This document shows positions 20,183-30,080 of a stretch of 64,000 nucleotides of DNA, piece by piece; the stretch's first letter is position 1; every line of letters starts with the position of its first letter. The DNA comes from Platanthera guangdongensis (lineage: Eukaryota; Streptophyta; Magnoliopsida; Asparagales; Orchidaceae). The notes below the pieces were generated by a model, which was not told the DNA's origin, did no database searches, and saw only the letters and a program-made list of their open reading frames with translations. The stretch lies in NCBI GenBank assembly GCA_039583875.1, contig CM077162.1:108781808-108845807 (forward strand), given 5' to 3'. Position numbers and translations under genes: made by a program.

Positions 20183-22008
20183 ATGGTGTCCGCTCGCGCT
20201 GATGCTGCAGTCGCCTTCCACTCCGCGGACCACAAAAAATGCACTTTGACAGAGGCTGATCTGGCGGCCTTTGTTGAAAAGAGAATGGCGGACTCCAATA
20301 TTCTTGTCTGCCTACCCGCACACCAAGAAAGACTGAACTTCTCGACGGCGACCCAGATCGCCATTCCTATTGATCATTTTGATAGCGGATTTAAGTTCCC
20401 ACTCCTATGGGAACTTGCCGCGATTTTCGAGCATTATGGGATGGTGCCCGGCCAGCTCGCGCCGAACACACTTGCTGCGATCTGCAGCTACCTCTCCTAC
20501 TTGCGATCTGAAAGGATCGCCTTTTCAATGAACATCTTCCGGAAAATATTTTCCGTCCGCTCCATTACTGCCTCCGGAGGTCGCCCCTATAAGGGTGTGA
20601 TCTATTTCTACTGCAGGGGGATGAAAGTTGCGGGTCTTCCAAACAAGATCCACAACTGGACCTCAAGGTTCTTGATCTTTGAAGGCGACCTCGGGTTCGC
20701 GCACACCTATCCGCAGGCGCGCGCGGACTCCGCTTTCAAGACTGTGCAGCTGGACGACTTGGAATCCGCGATTGTGGAGTTCCTGGCCAATGCCAGGCTT
20801 GATGTCGAGCACTACCTCCCGCTGCTAGCGGGCCTAGCGGACGTCGTGCCTGAGGACAGTAAGTAGCTCTGCGGACTCAACTTTTGTATCCGCCGCGACC
20901 ACGCCTTTTAACTGGTTCTCTTCTTGCAGCGACCTTGGCGGTGCCCGCCAACCTGCCGCAGACGCCGAGCGGCTTTGTTCCTACTCAAAAGGAGAAAAAA
21001 GAAGCGGTTGCAAAGAAGAGGAAGGAGGAAGGGGATCCCGCAGCGGACTACTCCTCCTCCGACAGCTTCTCCATGGCCGGCTTCGGTACCAGCCAAAGGG
21101 ACCTTAGGGGAAACCCTATGGTCCATTGGCATAGCAAGGATAAGCACGTCCGCTTATCCACTGCGCTCCCCTCATGGAGAAGTCCGCGGATAACGCGACA
21201 TGCCCATGTTGCGCTTTCCACTCTCTATGGGAAGCGCAACTTGAGCGATCTGAAGAAGGTACCCGCCGCCGACCTCCCTCTGCTGGCCTCTCAGGCCTCT
21301 GCGAACAGTGCGGTGACAAACCATTTTGTTGCCACTCTGGCCAGAGACCTAGTAAGGGAAAATGAGCAACTTCGGAAGGATATCAAAGTATTAAAGGAAA
21401 GGAACGCGCGGATAGGAGAAAGAAATGCTCGGCAAAGAGAGGAGCTGGCGGTAAGTTGAATTTGCCGCGATCTAGTTTGGCTGTCCGCCGCGATCTGTCT
21501 GATATTCGCAATCTTGCTCTTGCAGGTCGCCTATGACTTGGGGAACACTAAGTACCAGGCCGCCACGCTCCCCTTTGTAATGGAGACAGTTGAGATTGCC
21601 GTTGAGCGGCTTGCCCGCGACGGCCTCATGAAAGAGGGAGTGGACAGCGTCCCCTTTGTCTCCATCTTTCCGGAGCTGGCTCCTCAGATCGCAGCGATGG
21701 AAAAATCTAAAAAAGGGAAAGAGGTTATCGAGGAAAATGATGATGATGAAGAAGACGACGACGACGGAGGCTCTCAAGGCAAAGAGCAAGTCCCCGCGGA
21801 CAATGCTGAATCAAGCCGGCGAGGAGAGGGTCTGTCCGCCGAGTCCGGCTCTTCTGCTTCTTCCTCTACTACTGGCAGTTCGCATAGCGGGTCCGCCACT
21901 AGTTCAGGGTCAGGTAGCAGCGGGAGCAGCTCGGGGGCCTACTCTCCAGATGTCGACATCATTGGTGACAGCCCTGCACCTGCTGAGAAGAGACAGCGGA
22001 CTGACTGA
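20183..22008 (+). CDS. Antisense gene B of G1: 'putative gypsy type transposon' (Transposase_28-like) protein, three exons
   Basis: Exons 20183-20858, 20930-21450 and 21526-22008 are joined across introns of 71 and 75 bases, both with GTAAGT donors and TTGCAG acceptors. The coding length is exactly 1680 bases, 559 residues. Residues about 60-160 (FKFPLLWELAAIFEHYGMVP, then QLAPNTLAAICSYLSYLRSE) resemble the plant Transposase_28 family, a domain of unknown biochemical role found in plant gypsy-associated ORFs. A lysine-rich segment follows near 245-260 and a coiled coil near 365-400. Then come an acidic run near 470 and a Ser/Gly-rich tail ending in KRQRTD. No catalytic motif is visible. Antisense extra ORFs are known in Tat elements, but the function is unknown. 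Confidence 0.78.
20859..20929 (+). other. Predicted intron 1 of gene B (G1)
   Basis: 71 bases, A|GTAAGT donor and CTTCTTGCAG acceptor. The downstream frame continues without the intron; retained, TAG follows at once. Conserved at 34481-34551 in G2. Confidence 0.8.
21451..21525 (+). other. Predicted intron 2 of gene B (G1)
   Basis: 75 bases, GCG|GTAAGT donor and CTCTTGCAG|GTC acceptor, phase 0. Retained, TGA follows the donor within two codons. Conserved at 35073-35147 in G2. Confidence 0.8.
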
Positions 22009-23793
22009 TGATCAATGCATATGTATACATTTTGCAATTTTACTTGTAAAAAGTGGCGGACGCAAAATTGCAGTCCGCCGAACATTTTGAATGATGTAAA
22101 AAATTTTGAAGAAATAGAAAGGATATTTTTTGTCATGTGTGCTTTCTGCAATGCTTTTTCTCCACGCTCACCGCACCGATATTTAGCAGTCCGCACAACA
22201 CAGATAAGCTCAGGCCTTTGTTGATTAGAGAATTATAATTCTATTTTGGAACTGTCGGGCGGACTCCGCTGAGTCTCACTTTCCGTCCGCACGCTATACC
22301 ATTAGTAAACTTTGTTGATTAAAGAATTAGGTATCAACTTATTCAGTATCCGGCTTAGAGAACACCAGCTGATGCCCAACATAAATCAAATTTAGGGTTG
22401 CAGTCCGCAAGCCAGATCGCACAATATAAAAGCTCATTGATGAACTTATCAAATAATGCAAATCATTCTACGGACTGAGCGGATACAGAAAACCAATCCG
22501 CTCACAATAGAAGTGATCAAAACTTATAACATGAAAATCATTCTGCGAACTGAGCGGATATAAGAGACCAATCTGCTTATAACAGGAAAATAAACTTGAA
22601 TATGTACCCTGCGGACTGAGCGGATACAGAAAACCAATCCGCTCATAATAGAAATGACCTATAGCTTGTGACCAGGTGGGCAGGTGAGCCTGAGCGGCAT
22701 ACTTTCCTCACCGGGCTACAAGCTATAAGATCAACCCAAGTCGGCGGACTGACCGGATAGAGAAAATCAGTCCGCCAAAGATAACCAGCTTGCAATCCCA
22801 AGGAAACCACCAAACTCTTTGAATAATGAATCCAGTCCGCCAAAGATAGAAATGACCCATAGCTTGTGACCAGGTGGGCAGGTGAGCCTTAGCGGCATAC
22901 TTTCCTCACCGGGTTACAAGCTATAAGATCAACCCAAAAAGGCGGCCTGAGCGGACAAAGAAAACCAGTCCGCAAACATACAGAAATGACCCCATAACTT
23001 GCGACCAGGTGGGCAGGTGAGCCTGCGCGGCATACTTTCCTCACCGGGCTACAAGTTATAAGGTCAACCCAAAGAGGCGGACTGCGCGGACAGAGAAAAA
23101 CAGTCCGCACAAACTTCCCTGCAAAAAGCAAGACCCTCAATTGGCGGAACGGTTCCCTGCCCTCTTGCCTGGAGTACAGCCTAAGCTGTGGGTCTCCTGC
23201 AGGCACTGCTTGAGGGTACCACGGAGTGTTCGAGGGTTACAAGCTATGATGATCAGGTGGGCAGGTGAGCCGGAACGGCATACTTTCCTCATGTGATCAT
23301 CGAAGTTGTAACCATATCCTTAAGGCGGCATGGTAGAGCTTTACACCCACCTTGCCCTCCAAAATGCAAAGGTGGGGTCAGGTACCTGCCGGGATCCGAA
23401 GTCCAGAATCCAACCGCGCTAGAGCCTGCAAGCTCCCACTACACGGTGCGAAATCTCCTCGCAACACGTGGTCTTCGTGGTGTTACGCTAATGACAACGG
23501 CTCTAGGGGAGGTCTAGCTGAACTCGGCGATGTCTCCTGGTATCAGGGAACCGTCATAGGTGTTTGGGAGAGAGAAAACACTAGGAAACATGTCAGTATG
23601 GATTCTGTGATTAAGAAAATGTATTGCAAAGGGAACATGAGAGAAAAAAGAGAGTTCGGGTGTCAAACCGTTTTCGAAAACTTTCTTAGTACTTTATCTG
23701 TTATGATTACAACAAAAACACTCGAAGAAGTGTTAGCAAGCAGTTTCTACTCATAATAATTCTTGAAGAGGATACACAAAATAGAAAGGGGGT
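22009..23793. repeat. G1 spacer between pol and gene B with tandem modules
   Basis: Between convergent gene B and pol lie repeated modules. One is CGGACTGAGCGGATACAG followed by AACCAATCCGCTCA (inverted GCGGA arms), at about 22470, 22545 and 22612. The other is GACCAGGTGGGCAGGTGAGC with CATACTTTCCTCACCGGGCT, three times at about 22668-22740, 22865-22925 and 22998-23065, with a variant near 23255. The stretch 23330-23793 is non-repetitive and almost identical in G2; I see no gene in it. Such repeat-bearing 3' regions are typical of Tat/Ogre elements. Confidence 0.8.
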
Positions 23794-26700
23794 TTAAGAA
23801 TAGAACCGCTTGAGATCATCCCCACTCCACGTGTGCGGTATATCCTCTCCTTCGTAAGTTTGTAAGCGGTAAGCGCCGCTTTTTAATGCTTCCTTGACGA
23901 CAAAAGGGCCGGCCCAATTTGGGTTGAGCTTTCCAACTGAACTAGCCCTTGCAGCAGCATCAACCTTCTTCAGAACTAGATCTCCCACTTGAAAGTGTTT
24001 GACCCTTATATTTTGATCGAAGTGACGGGCCATCCTCCTTTTGACTTCCTCCTGCCTGATGGTTGCTTGATCTCTGACCTCCTCGATGTGTTCCAAGCTG
24101 AACCTCATCTCCTCATGATTCAGCTCCACCCAGTCATCAATACCTTCTCTTGCAAGCAGCACTCTGGGTGACGGGACTTCAAACTCAACCGGGATGAGTG
24201 CTTCTGAGCCATGAGAGAGTTTGAATGGGGTCTCCCCAGTAGCAGATGAAGGCGTTGTTCTAAGGGACCAGAGGACTGACTGAAGCTGATCAGCCCAACT
24301 GCCTTTGAGATTCTGTACTTTCTTTTTGAGCAAATTGATGATCTGCTTGTTGGCTGCTTCTACCTGGCCATTGCTTCTGGGATGATGAACTGATGCAAAA
24401 CGCAGCTCTGTTCCGATCTGCTTGCAAAAATCTATCATCTCTGAGTTATTGAACTGTGGCCCATTGTCAGTGATTATTGCCATTGGTATCCCGTGCCTGC
24501 AGATAATTTCTCCCCAAATGAAGTTCCTGACGATTTGAGTAGTTGTCTTAGCCAGTGCCTTGGCTTCGATCCACTTGCTGAAATAGTCGATCATTACAAT
24601 GATGAAACGCCGTTGCCCGCTTGCCAAGGGAAAAGGACCAATGAGATCCATTCCCCAAACCGCAAAGGGCCAAGGAGTTGCAATCGACCTGAGGGACTGA
24701 GCTGCTTGGTGCTGAAGTGGAGCAAACTTCTGGCACTGGACACACCTTCTGACATAGATCTCTGAGTCTTTCTTCATTGTGGGCCAGAAATACCCTTGCC
24801 GCAGGACTCGCCTTTCAAGAGTTCTTGCTCCAGAATGGCTTCCACACTCTCCTGAATGAACCTCTTGCAGAACGGTAAGAGCTTCTTCCTCTGAAATACA
24901 TCGGGCCATTGTTGAGAGGAAAGTCTTTCTGTAAAGGACTCCCGCCACTAAGAAGTAGTGAGCTGCTTTTATTCTGAAATTTCTCTTGTCCTTGACTGTA
25001 CGATGGTAATTTCCTGTTGATAGGTAAAGGATAAATGGGTCCATCCAAGAGGCTCGCTGGTCAACTTGCATTAAATCTCCTTCCTCTACTGCCGGACGGA
25101 AGAGTTCGGAAGTTGTGCCTCCTGATGGTATCCCATGCTTAGAGAGGAAATCGGCCTCCTCATTCTCTGTTCTCGGAATATGTTCGATAGTGAAGCTTTT
25201 AAACCTGCCGATTTCTATCTTCACAAGAGCCAAATACTTTTTCAAGACTGGTTCCCTTGCTTCGAAGTTACCAAGGACTTGCGACGCCATTACAAGAGAA
25301 TCAGTTCTGATGTGAGCATGATCGATTCCTAATTCCCTTGCGAGCCTCAAGCCTGCTAGCAGTGATTCATATTCAGCCTGGTTGTTGGTTACTGGAAAGT
25401 AGAACTTGATGGCCTGCTCCAGCTTGATTCCATTTGGATTGATGAGAACCACTCCTGCTCCGGAAGAACTTCTGCCTGAGGCACCATCAACATAGATGGT
25501 CCAAGCCAAAGGTGACCTTTCTGCCTGGTCAGAACTGGATTCTGGCATGTCAATCAGAAAATCTGCTAGGACTTGAGCCTTGATGGCTGTCTTGGGCACA
25601 TAAGAAATTTCAAATTCACTTAGCTCTATTGCCCACTTGGCTAGTCTGCCGGAATGCTCGGGCTTCTCCAACACACCCTTCAAAGGTTGATCGGTGATGA
25701 CTTGGATTGAATGTGCTTGGAAGTATGGACGGAGCCTACGAGCTGACATGACCAGTGCCAAGGCTAACTTCTCTAAGATCGGATACCGCGTCTCTGCACT
25801 CTTCAAGATATGGCTGACATAATAGATTGGAAACTGCTTTCTGCCTTCTTCCCGAAGGAGAACGGAGCTGACGGCCTCAGGGCCAACTCCTAGATACAAG
25901 AAAAGGATCTCTCCTGGCCTGGGGCTCTGAAGCAGAGGGGACGAGGTAAGCTGCATCTTTAACTGCTCAAAAGCATGAGAGCACTCTTCTGTCCACTCAA
26001 ACTTGGACGCACCGCGGAGAGTTTTGAAAAAGGGGGCACTCCTATCTCCAACCCGAGAGAGGAATCTTGCAAGACCTGCCAGCCTTCCCCCTAACTGCTG
26101 AACTTCCTTCGGTGAACGAGGGGTAGGCATTTCAAGAATAGCTTTTACCTTGTCAGGATTGGGGGCAAGTCCCTCCGGAGTTAGGAGATGACCGAGGAAC
26201 TTCCCCTTACTCGCTCCAAAGGTACACTTCAAGGGGTTGAGTTTCATCTTGTATCTACGCAGAGTAGCGAACGTCTCTGCTAGATCTAGCAAGTGCAGCG
26301 AAAACGATTTACTTTTAATCAAAAGATCGTCTACATACACTTCCAGGTTTCTTCCTTTTTGATGGTTAAACACACGGTCCATCATCCGTTGGTAAGTTGC
26401 GCCAGCATTCTTAAGCCCAAAGGGCATGACAAGATAGCAAAAACATCCATCGTTTGTAATGAACGACGTGTGAGGAACGTCGGGCTTATGCATTCTTATC
26501 TGGTGATAACCAGAAAACGCATCTAAAAAACTCATGTAAGAGTATCCTACCGCGGAATCAACTAAAGAATCTATCCGAGGCAGGGGGTAGCAATCTTTAG
26601 GACATGCTTTATTAAGTTTTGTAAAGTCTACACACATTCGCCACTTTCCCCCTGGTTTTTTAACCATTACAACATTTGAAATCCAGGTGGGGTATTGCAC

Positions 26701-29277
26701 TTCTTTAATAAAATTCGCCTTGAGGAGTTTTGCAACCTCCTCCCTTATTGGCTCTGCAAGCTTTGTTGCCACGTCCCTCTTCTTCTGTTGGATGGGCTTG
26801 CAGCTTGGATCAACATTCAGGTGGTGGCAAGCTATATCAGGATCCACCCCCGGCATGTCTTCTGCTGACCAGGCAAAGACATCCAGGTTCTTCAGCAGGC
26901 AGGAAATCAACTCGGCCTTTTGATCTTCAGGAAGCTCCGAGTTGATGGAGAGTTTCCTCTCCTCCCCTTCAGCAATGGGGACTCCTTGCGTCACCTGGGC
27001 AGGTTCCAGGTGAGCACCTTCATCAGCAGCAGCTTTCGAGCTGGAAGGGGCTTCTGCGGCTTCTGCTGGAGCAAGGGAAGCTTCAACCATGTTGACAGTG
27101 CGAACGTAGCACTCCCTTGCTCTCCTTGGGTCGCTCCTGACCCGGCACATCCTCCCATCGGCAAAGAACTTGATGGCGAGGTGGTAAGTGGAAATTACTG
27201 CTTGGTACTTGTTCAGCAGGGGCCTGCCGAAGATGGCATGGTAACTGCTGGGGGCGTCGACCACTATGAACTGTATCTGCTTTGTTGCCCCTCCAAGCTT
27301 TACTGTCAAGGTGACGCTGCCCTCCACCTCTTTCCTTTCTCCAGAGAATCCATAGAGCGGCCCCTCAGTGGAAAGCAGAGGCTTCCCAGTCCTCAGGGCC
27401 TCGAAGGTAGACTTGAAGAGGAGGTTGACTGAACTGCCCGTGTCAACAAGAATCCTGTCCACTGTGAAGTCTCCCAGCACAGCCTTGATAACAACAGCAT
27501 CGTCGAATGGATTGGCTGTTTGCGGCAGATCTTCTGGACCAAAGGTGACGACCTCCCTTGGAGGAGCAACGGAAGAAGAGGCCACCTCCGCCTGGGTGAC
27601 CCTTGAAATTGAAGATTTCCGAGTGGACTCGGTCCCAGCTCCACCATGGATGAAGAAGAGGCGTCCCAGAACTCCCTCATCATCCGCATCAAAGCATTCC
27701 ACTGGAACGTTGATCGGCCCCAAACGGCCTTCATCCTCCACATCTACACACTCCTGGTAGGCCTCAGCTACCTCTTTGCCCTTCGAGGTGGATGGCTTCG
27801 ACGAGGAAGGAGAATCCTTCTTGGTCAGGTCAATCTTGCCCTCGGCAAGCAACTTATCAATCAGCGCACGAAGGGCCTTGCAATCCTCAGTCAAATGGCC
27901 CCTTTCCTTGTGGAATTGGCAGTATTGAGAATTATTCCTCGGCTTCCACAGCTTCTGAGGCTCTTGCCTCTTCTCTTCTGATCTCCTTTGCAGGATCTGG
28001 ATGACTTCGTCAAGATCCAGATCTGCAGGGTCCCCCATGGGACTTTCTTCATATTGGCACGGGGCAGGCAAGGCTGCCTGCTGGAGGATGGGAAGAGCCT
28101 GCAAAGGCACGGCGGGAGTGGCGGCCAACGGCAGTCTCTGCTCGTGAAACTGTTGATGGCCTTGGAAAGGTTTTTTGTTGCGGAAGTTCCTGCCTCTTTG
28201 GGACGGAGGCTGGAAATCTGGGCGAGGGGGCTTGCCATGGGAAGAAGAAGCGGAGGCATCCCTTCCTTCAGCCTTGGCTGTCAGGGATGAGACGTAAGTC
28301 GGGTTGGCATTCTCCCCTTCTATGAAACGGTTGACCATGGCGATCAACTCCTGATAGGTCTCTGGATCCTTGGTTGTGGCTTTGAACTTCAGAGGGCCCT
28401 CCCGGAGGCCATGGATCAAGGCAACTTTGTAGTAGTCGGGGTTCACATTCCTCACCCCCTGGATCTCCCTCTGAAAGCGATCAACGAATCTTGCTACTGA
28501 TTCGTTATCCCTTTGCTTGATCTCGAATAGGGCAGCTGGCCCATCCTTTCTCTTCTTCGAGGTAGCAAACCTCAGCAGTAACTGGCTGCGGAGCTCTGCA
28601 AAAGAAGAAATAGTGCCCGAAGGCAGCTCGTAGAACCACTCTCTCGCTTGCCCCTCGAGAGTGGTAACCAACAATTTGCACTTAATTGCATCTGAGAGGC
28701 ATCTCAACGTAACTGCACCCTCAAATGCCTGGAGATGAGCAATGGGATCTGTCGATCCTGAATAGAATGGGATGCGAGGCTCCCTGAAGTTGCTTGGAGC
28801 TGATTCCCATCGAATTCGGTCGACAAAGGGAGACGGGGTGTCAAATTCTGCAGGGTAGAAAGGGCGGACTGGAGCCGAGGAGTCCGCGGGCTCGGCGGAC
28901 TGGCGATCAGCAAAGTGGAGTTGGCGGGCAGGAGTGCCCCTAGCAGCTTCTCTGAAGAACTCTCTGAAAGCAAACTCTTCCTCTTGAGGGCGCAGAGGAG
29001 CAGCGGACTGAGCAGCGTTCCGGGGAGTTGCTGACGACTGCCGAAGCGGAGTTCGGCGAGCTGGGGTCTGGCGGACAGGCGAGTCCGCTGGGTCCGCCGC
29101 GGCCTGAGGAGCAAGCCGCTGAGCCAAAGCAAGCAGAGCTTGGCTGATTGTGTCAAGACGCTGGTCGGTCTGCCGGCGAGACTGCTCGGCCTCAATGCGA
29201 GCTTGTTCTATTGCGTCCCAAAGGGAATCTTCTGAAGAGCTGGAGCGGTCTGAAGAGCGGGCTCTGCGGTCTGACAT
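23794..29277 (-). CDS. G1 gag-pol polyprotein, intact, 1827 residues
   Basis: ATG at 29277 lies 54 bases inside the 5' LTR boundary; one uninterrupted frame runs to the stop at 23794. Gag (Retrotrans_gag) is near residues 165-330, and a variant zinc knuckle CX2HX4HX4C near 455 (CQFHKERGHLTEDC). The protease DTG is near 610. RT has YVDD near 980, followed by the first RNase H. The second, archaeal-type RNase H starts near 1262 (YVDGASG). Integrase has an HHCC region near 1475-1530 and a D-D-E core near 1541, 1602 and 1637 (GMDLIGP, ITDNGPQF, GQVEAAN). The order RT-RH-aRH-INT assigns it to the Tat clade of Ty3/gypsy. All catalytic motifs I can check are present. No chromodomain is seen. It probably supplies proteins for related defective copies. 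Confidence 0.95.
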   Translation of the reverse strand: MSDRRARSSDRSSSSEDSLWDAIEQARIEAEQSRRQTDQRLDTISQALLALAQRLAPQAAADPADSPVRQTPARRTPLRQSSATPRNAAQSAAPLRPQEEEFAFREFFREAARGTPARQLHFADRQSAEPADSSAPVRPFYPAEFDTPSPFVDRIRWESAPSNFREPRIPFYSGSTDPIAHLQAFEGAVTLRCLSDAIKCKLLVTTLEGQAREWFYELPSGTISSFAELRSQLLLRFATSKKRKDGPAALFEIKQRDNESVARFVDRFQREIQGVRNVNPDYYKVALIHGLREGPLKFKATTKDPETYQELIAMVNRFIEGENANPTYVSSLTAKAEGRDASASSSHGKPPRPDFQPPSQRGRNFRNKKPFQGHQQFHEQRLPLAATPAVPLQALPILQQAALPAPCQYEESPMGDPADLDLDEVIQILQRRSEEKRQEPQKLWKPRNNSQYCQFHKERGHLTEDCKALRALIDKLLAEGKIDLTKKDSPSSSKPSTSKGKEVAEAYQECVDVEDEGRLGPINVPVECFDADDEGVLGRLFFIHGGAGTESTRKSSISRVTQAEVASSSVAPPREVVTFGPEDLPQTANPFDDAVVIKAVLGDFTVDRILVDTGSSVNLLFKSTFEALRTGKPLLSTEGPLYGFSGERKEVEGSVTLTVKLGGATKQIQFIVVDAPSSYHAIFGRPLLNKYQAVISTYHLAIKFFADGRMCRVRSDPRRARECYVRTVNMVEASLAPAEAAEAPSSSKAAADEGAHLEPAQVTQGVPIAEGEERKLSINSELPEDQKAELISCLLKNLDVFAWSAEDMPGVDPDIACHHLNVDPSCKPIQQKKRDVATKLAEPIREEVAKLLKANFIKEVQYPTWISNVVMVKKPGGKWRMCVDFTKLNKACPKDCYPLPRIDSLVDSAVGYSYMSFLDAFSGYHQIRMHKPDVPHTSFITNDGCFCYLVMPFGLKNAGATYQRMMDRVFNHQKGRNLEVYVDDLLIKSKSFSLHLLDLAETFATLRRYKMKLNPLKCTFGASKGKFLGHLLTPEGLAPNPDKVKAILEMPTPRSPKEVQQLGGRLAGLARFLSRVGDRSAPFFKTLRGASKFEWTEECSHAFEQLKMQLTSSPLLQSPRPGEILFLYLGVGPEAVSSVLLREEGRKQFPIYYVSHILKSAETRYPILEKLALALVMSARRLRPYFQAHSIQVITDQPLKGVLEKPEHSGRLAKWAIELSEFEISYVPKTAIKAQVLADFLIDMPESSSDQAERSPLAWTIYVDGASGRSSSGAGVVLINPNGIKLEQAIKFYFPVTNNQAEYESLLAGLRLARELGIDHAHIRTDSLVMASQVLGNFEAREPVLKKYLALVKIEIGRFKSFTIEHIPRTENEEADFLSKHGIPSGGTTSELFRPAVEEGDLMQVDQRASWMDPFILYLSTGNYHRTVKDKRNFRIKAAHYFLVAGVLYRKTFLSTMARCISEEEALTVLQEVHSGECGSHSGARTLERRVLRQGYFWPTMKKDSEIYVRRCVQCQKFAPLQHQAAQSLRSIATPWPFAVWGMDLIGPFPLASGQRRFIIVMIDYFSKWIEAKALAKTTTQIVRNFIWGEIICRHGIPMAIITDNGPQFNNSEMIDFCKQIGTELRFASVHHPRSNGQVEAANKQIINLLKKKVQNLKGSWADQLQSVLWSLRTTPSSATGETPFKLSHGSEALIPVEFEVPSPRVLLAREGIDDWVELNHEEMRFSLEHIEEVRDQATIRQEEVKRRMARHFDQNIRVKHFQVGDLVLKKVDAAARASSVGKLNPNWAGPFVVKEALKSGAYRLQTYEGEDIPHTWSGDDLKRFYS

Positions 29278-29330
29278 CTTTCGTCCGCTGATTTCAAAAC
29301 ACTACTCGGATCTGAAGGTCGCGTGTTAAC
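29278..29330 (-). promoter_or_regulatory. G1 leader between 5' LTR and gag; primer-binding site unclear
   Basis: The minus strand reads GTTAACACGCGACCTTCAGA right after the LTR end ATCAACA. No TGG-starting tRNA 3'-end complement is present. E4 has a related GTTAACTTGCGATTTTA at the same place, so GTTAAC-N2-GCGA looks conserved. Priming may use a non-canonical site. Confidence 0.5.
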
Positions 29331-30080
29331 TGTTGATGCACGAAAACACAAGGGAGGTCGAGCACAACCAGCTAACGGTTCGAACACCGGGGGAAAAAGA
29401 GAGACTGCGAGTAGCGATCTACTAAGCGGATGAGGACTGAAAGAAGAGCAGGGCCGTGAACCACGGCGACAACAGACTTCGCCCGTCGCGGCCTGAATGC
29501 CTCTCTTGCGACGGGCTTTCTCTTGATTGAAGAAGAAGGGTTTGGTTACAAGTGAAAGGAAAGGACTAAGGGAAGCAGAGCAAAGGGGAGTCCGCAAGGC
29601 ACAAGAATCGAGTCCGCAGCCTGTAACAAGTAGGCTCCTGGGTCCGAGTCAGCGTGCCTTGAGTGCACCACCTCCCCCCTATTTATAGGATAGGGGGCCT
29701 GCCCAAGCGGGCAGGGCTAAAAAAACCGGCTGCCCGGGGTACAGGAGAACCGGGCAGCGGTGACGGGAAGCAAAAAAGAAAGAACACGCCAGTCCGCACA
29801 GAAGGGGCGGACTGGGCTCGCGAACTGGAGCTTCCACTGCTGCTGCCGGGCGCGGCCGCTGGAGTCTGGCGGCCTGGGCGGACGGGATACTGCGTCCGCC
29901 GCTGGAGACTTGCCCAACGCGCCGGCGGACTGAGCGGACTGGGCTTTGCGTCCGCTGCTGGAGTATCACCCTTGGCTACTGGTGACAGTGCCGGACTAAG
30001 CGGACGGCCAAATACTGTCCGCGCCTGCTGAATGGGGGCTTTTGGGAACTTGGAGTATGTTGCGGACTGAGGGGTTAACA
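29331..30080 (-). repeat. G1 5' LTR
   Basis: 750 bp, indistinguishable by reading from 16815-17564. The minus-strand TATAAATA at 29680-29687 is the expected promoter for the gag-pol transcript. The right flank TTAGT completes the TSD. Confidence 0.95.

Larger units (their letters stand above)
16815..30080 (-). mobile_element. G1: complete Tat-lineage Ty3/gypsy retrotransposon with antisense genes
   Basis: Flanked by 750-bp LTRs and a perfect TSD TTAGT (16810-16814 and 30081-30085). The element runs minus: 5' LTR 29331-30080, gag-pol 29277-23794, a repeat-rich spacer, an antisense two-gene region, a polypurine tract, 3' LTR 16815-17564. The LTRs are the same length and I see no difference between them; their translations in several frames are also identical. 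Gag-pol is uninterrupted. The second RNase H after the first one is a hallmark of the Tat clade. This is a very recent insertion and could be autonomous. Confidence 0.95.

Noticed and set aside
17747..22008. Genes A and B as one transcript
   Set aside because: A ends with a stop and a second TATA box precedes B. Acceptor-like sites at about 19921 and 20143 leave a spliced leader possible, but no donor conserved in both copies links the frames.
23352..23756. 134-residue plus-strand frame, similar in G2 at 36851-37255
   Set aside because: The two copies are nearly identical at DNA level, so conservation is uninformative; there is no TATA box or domain, and it lies between repeat modules and pol.
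26920..27432. 170-residue plus-strand frame opposite gag-pol, present in both G1 and G2
   Set aside because: A shadow of the conserved pol frame: it follows codon structure of the sense gene and has no domain or promoter.
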